Assembly (NCBI GenBank): GCA_025363275.1
Contig: JANYEE010000149.1
Coordinates: forward strand, 1-64,000
Origin: Burkholderiales bacterium
GTDB taxonomy: Bacteria; Pseudomonadota; Gammaproteobacteria; Burkholderiales; Burkholderiaceae_C
DNA: 64,000 bases
Direction of reading: 5' to 3'
A program made the position numbers and the translations under genes. Under the pieces are notes generated by a model. The model did no database searches, was not told the DNA's origin, and worked only from the letters and a program-made list of their open reading frames with translations. Of the stretch, positions 60,913 through 64,000 are shown one piece after another (the first letter of the stretch is position 1; every line of letters begins with the position of its first letter).

Positions 60913-63900
60913 TCACACCAAGACCCGCTCAATGCCCCCAGCATTGGCCGTCTGCACGTATTGCGGCAACCACTCTTTACCCAGAATCTGGTTTGCCATC
61001 TCCACTACGATGTAGTCGGCTTCCAGCAGACCTGTTTTCAAATCGTCCTGATAACGGTTCAAGCCCATCAGGCAGCTGGGGCAAGAGGTCAATATCTTGA
61101 CGTTTTGGTCCGCGGTGACGGCACCTGAATCCCGCAGGGTGACTTCACCCGCCAAAATTTCCTCTTCTTTGCGAAAGCGAATCTGGGTCGAGATGTCGGG
61201 CCGTGACGACGCCAAACCACCGCTTTCTCCACAGCAGCGTTTGCTCTCAACGACACCATCGCCCAAGAGCGCAGTCACAGTCTTCATGGGGGCCTGCAGC
61301 TTCATGGGGCTATGGCAAGGGTCGTGGTACAGGTAGCCACCACCGCCCTTGTCACCCAAAGTGATGCCCTTCTCGAGCAAGTACTCGTGGATGTCGACAA
61401 TACGGCAGCCCGGGAAAATTTTGTCAAATTCGTAGCCCTGCAACTGGTCATAACACGTGCCACAGCTCACCACTACGGTCTTGATATCCAAGTAGTTCAG
61501 CGTATTGGCGACACGATGGAACAGCACCCGGTTATCGGTGATGATCTTCTCGGCCTTGTCGCCCTGACCGCTGCCGCGCTGTGGATAACCGCAGCACAGG
61601 TAGCCCGGTGGCAGCACCGTTTGCACACCCACATGCCACAGCATGGCCTGGGTTGCCAATCCCACCTGGCTAAACAGTCGCTCTGAGCCACAGCCTGGGA
61701 AATAAAACACTGCCTCGGTATCAGCCGTCGTAGTTTGCGGGTTGCGGATGATCGGAACGTAGTCTTTGTCTTCAATATCTAACAAAGCCCGCGCAGAACG
61801 CTTGGGCAAATTACCCGGCATTTTCTTGTTGATGAAGTGAATCACCTGCTCTTTAACCGTCGCGGTACCCACCGTCGCGGGTGGCGCAGACGTTTGCTTG
61901 CGCGCCAACACGCCCAGCACCCGGTTGCCCAGGCGCTGCGCCTTGAAGCTCAAGCGCGTAGCGGTGCGTGCCAAGGCGATGGCATTCGGGCTGGCCGTGC
62001 TAATGAACCACGATTGAAACTCCGCGGCTGGCCGGAACGACTTCTTACCCATTTTGCGCAACAGATTGCGCATGTTCATGGTCACATCGCCGAAGTCAAT
62101 CTTCACCGGGCACGGCGATTCACATTTGTGACACACCGTGCAGTGGTCGGCCACGTCTTCAAACTCTTCCCAATGGCGGATGCTGATGCCGCGGCGCGTT
62201 TGCTCTTCGTACAAAAAAGCCTCAATCAGCAAGGACGTCGCCAAAATCTTGTTGCGCGGGCTGTAGAGCAAATTGGCGCGCGGCACATGGGTAGCACATA
62301 CCGGCTTGCACTTGCCGCAGCGCAGGCAATCTTTGACCGAATCGGCAATCGCGCCAATGTCGCTCCGCTGCATGATCAAAGACTCATGCCCCATCAGGCC
62401 AAATGACGGCGTATAGGCATCGCTCAAGTCTGAATTTCTTGCCAAATCGGCCTGAGGCCCAGGTAAAACATGCCTGGAATGCTCCTGATTTCGTAGCAAC
62501 TTGCCTTTGTTGAAACGCCCTTCGGGGTCAATGCGGGCCTTGTAATCGGTAAACGGCTGTAGCTCGGCATCAGTCAAAAACTCCAGCTTGGTGATACCAA
62601 TTCCATGCTCGCCAGAGATCACACCGTCCAGGCTGCGCGCCAGCACCATGATGCGTTTAACCGCACCGTGCGCGGCCTGCAGCATGTCGTAGTCGTCGCT
62701 GTTGACGGGGATATTGGTGTGCACATTACCGTCGCCCGCGTGCATGTGCAGCGCAATCCAGACCCTACCTTTAAGTACGCGCTGGTGAATTGCCGTGCAC
62801 TCGGCTAGAACAGCTTCAAATGCACCACCAGTAAAGATGTCTTGCAGGGGCGCGCGCACCTGCGTCTTCCAGCTCGCGCGCAGGGTGTGGTCTTGCAACT
62901 GGGAGAACAATGGCTCCACATCATCCAACCAGCCTTGCCATTGGGCGCGCACGCTTTGCACCAGCGCAATGGCCTGCGACACGCGGTCTTCCAGCAGCTC
63001 AGGCGCGGGCACATCGTTAGCGTCATCCATCTTGCCCAGCGGTAAATTGCCCTGCTGCAAAAACTCAATCAGCGCATCGCACAGCGCCAGCTTGTTTTGC
63101 AAGCTCAGCTCGATATTGATGCGCTCAATGCCATCGGTGTACTCGGCCATGCGCGGCAGCGGAATCACCACGTCCTCGTTGATCTTGAAGGCGTTGGTGT
63201 GTTTGCTGATCGCCGCGGTCTTCTTGCGGTCCAGCCAAAACTTCTTACGTGCCTCGGGGCTGATGGCAATAAAGCCTTCGCCGCTGCGCGAATTGGCAAT
63301 ACGCACCACTTCGCTGGTCGCGCGGGCCACAGTATCGGCATCATCCCCGGCAATATCTCCCACCAGCACCATCTTGGGCAGGCCGCCACGCTTGGATTTG
63401 GTGGCATAGCCCACCGCTTTTAGGTAGCGGTCGTCCAGATGCTCCAGCCCCGCCAGCAGCACGCCGGTGCGCTTGGCTTCTGCGAACATGAAGTCTTTGA
63501 TCTCGACAATACTGGGCACAGCATCTCTAGCGTGGCCAAAGAACTCCAGGCACACCGTGCGCGTGTGCTGTGGCATTTTGTGCACCACCCAGCGTGCACT
63601 GGTAATCAAGCCATCACAACCCTCTTTTTGTATGCCGGGCAGGCCACTCAAGAACTTGTCCGTCACGTCCTTGCCCAGGCCTTCTTTGCGGAAGGTCTTG
63701 CCGGGAATGTCCAGCCGCTCTTTGCGAATCGGCGTCTTGCCATCGGCCTTGTAGTACTGCAGCTCAAAGCTAGCCACATCCACATCATGGATCTTGCCCA
63801 TGTTGTGGTTGATGCGGGTCACCTCCAGCCATTCAGCCTGCGGAGTGACCATGCGCCAGCTGGCCAGGTTGTCCAGCGCCGTGCCCCACAGCACAGCCTT

Positions 63901-64000
63901 TTTGCCACCCGCGTTCATGGCGATATTGCCGCCAATGCAAGACGCTTCGGCCGAGGTTGGGTCGACGGCAAACACATAACCCGCGCGCTCGGCCGCATCG
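60913..64000 (-). CDS. FAD-linked oxidoreductase with Fe-S and CCG domains (partial, N-terminus outside)
   Basis: At least 1028 residues; the frame is open to the right edge (the GTG at 63975 is internal). Order in the visible part: end of an FAD-binding (PCMH) domain ([28 protein letters not shown]), an FAD-oxidase C-terminal domain with [15 protein letters not shown] and SGEHGIG, two 4Fe-4S motifs ([15 protein letters not shown] and [15 protein letters not shown]), and paired CCG cysteine-rich domains ([60 protein letters not shown]). This fits the large D-lactate/glycolate-type dehydrogenases of Burkholderiales (DUF3683 family), which feed electrons from 2-hydroxyacids to quinone. The substrate is not determinable here. 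Confidence 0.85.
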   Translation of the reverse strand, partial: DAAERAGYVFAVDPTSAEASCIGGNIAMNAGGKKAVLWGTALDNLASWRMVTPQAEWLEVTRINHNMGKIHDVDVASFELQYYKADGKTPIRKERLDIPGKTFRKEGLGKDVTDKFLSGLPGIQKEGCDGLITSARWVVHKMPQHTRTVCLEFFGHARDAVPSIVEIKDFMFAEAKRTGVLLAGLEHLDDRYLKAVGYATKSKRGGLPKMVLVGDIAGDDADTVARATSEVVRIANSRSGEGFIAISPEARKKFWLDRKKTAAISKHTNAFKINEDVVIPLPRMAEYTDGIERINIELSLQNKLALCDALIEFLQQGNLPLGKMDDANDVPAPELLEDRVSQAIALVQSVRAQWQGWLDDVEPLFSQLQDHTLRASWKTQVRAPLQDIFTGGAFEAVLAECTAIHQRVLKGRVWIALHMHAGDGNVHTNIPVNSDDYDMLQAAHGAVKRIMVLARSLDGVISGEHGIGITKLEFLTDAELQPFTDYKARIDPEGRFNKGKLLRNQEHSRHVLPGPQADLARNSDLSDAYTPSFGLMGHESLIMQRSDIGAIADSVKDCLRCGKCKPVCATHVPRANLLYSPRNKILATSLLIEAFLYEEQTRRGISIRHWEEFEDVADHCTVCHKCESPCPVKIDFGDVTMNMRNLLRKMGKKSFRPAAEFQSWFISTASPNAIALARTATRLSFKAQRLGNRVLGVLARKQTSAPPATVGTATVKEQVIHFINKKMPGNLPKRSARALLDIEDKDYVPIIRNPQTTTADTEAVFYFPGCGSERLFSQVGLATQAMLWHVGVQTVLPPGYLCCGYPQRGSGQGDKAEKIITDNRVLFHRVANTLNYLDIKTVVVSCGTCYDQLQGYEFDKIFPGCRIVDIHEYLLEKGITLGDKGGGGYLYHDPCHSPMKLQAPMKTVTALLGDGVVESKRCCGESGGLASSRPDISTQIRFRKEEEILAGEVTLRDSGAVTADQNVKILTSCPSCLMGLNRYQDDLKTGLLEADYIVVEMANQILGKEWLPQYVQTANAGGIERVLV

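Noticed and set aside
1-64000. tRNA, rRNA, riboswitch, insertion sequence or prophage genes
   Set aside because: I saw no cloverleaf, rRNA-like stretch, transposase, integrase or phage protein; riboswitch calls before panB, metG or folE could not be supported.

Overview
The window looks like chromosomal DNA of a betaproteobacterium of the Comamonadaceae (Rhodoferax/Polaromonas/Limnohabitans-like). I infer this from gene content and order (DUF3460 beside scpA, DUF971-ubiE-Tim44-ubiJ-ubiB, DUF502-aspS-nudB, the formate dehydrogenase accessory set, cyanophycin genes with DUF1854), moderately high GC, and short palindromic intergenic repeats. No database search was possible. I see no rRNA, tRNA, CRISPR array, insertion sequence or prophage.

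Region 1 (1-13650, all minus strand) is formate metabolism. An OFA-family transporter is followed by an NAD-linked formate dehydrogenase (NuoE/NuoF-type beta, molybdopterin alpha), DUF3305, DUF3306, a multi-cluster ferredoxin, a TorD-type chaperone, a tiny Tat-signal protein and a second, Tat-exported formate dehydrogenase that runs off the left edge. A LysR regulator and the Fe-S carrier ApbC lie upstream, separated from the operon by a terminator.

Region 2 (13783-21007, plus) holds a patatin-like phospholipase, metG, an OmpA-type lipoprotein, DUF3460, scpA, panB and panC.

Region 3 (21013-28719) is a cyanophycin locus: DUF1854 and an ABC exporter (minus) diverge from two tandem cyanophycin synthetases (plus). 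The first synthetase has a degenerate, C-terminally shortened Mur-ligase half.

Region 4 (28726-36792) has gpsA, secB, grxC and a rhodanese (minus); gpmA, a CtpA-type protease, a MoeB/ThiF enzyme, a diguanylate cyclase and a MinD/FlhG-like ATPase (plus); then a DUF429 protein (minus).

Region 5 (36808-48515, minus) starts with the remains of an EamA transporter, a BLUF photoreceptor and folE. It continues as a long run read right to left: DUF971, ubiE, Tim44-like, ubiJ, ubiB, FmdB zinc ribbon, DUF502, aspS, nudB, an endonuclease/exonuclease/phosphatase-family protein, and clsB.

Region 6 (48547-60887, minus) is the most unusual part. Four glycan-type genes (GT2 glycosyltransferase, 2OG-Fe(II) oxygenase, pyruvyl-transferase-like protein, GT-B glycosyltransferase) run without large gaps into a two-partner secretion adhesin with ESPR leader and five YDG repeats, a double-FecR-domain exported protein and the TpsB transporter. 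I infer a surface-adhesin locus with dedicated modification enzymes. A large FAD/Fe-S oxidoreductase occupies the right edge and is incomplete.

Across the window, seven copies of a 45-base palindrome-ended element recur. Three lie inside genes in the same reading frame, two of them in inter-domain linkers.
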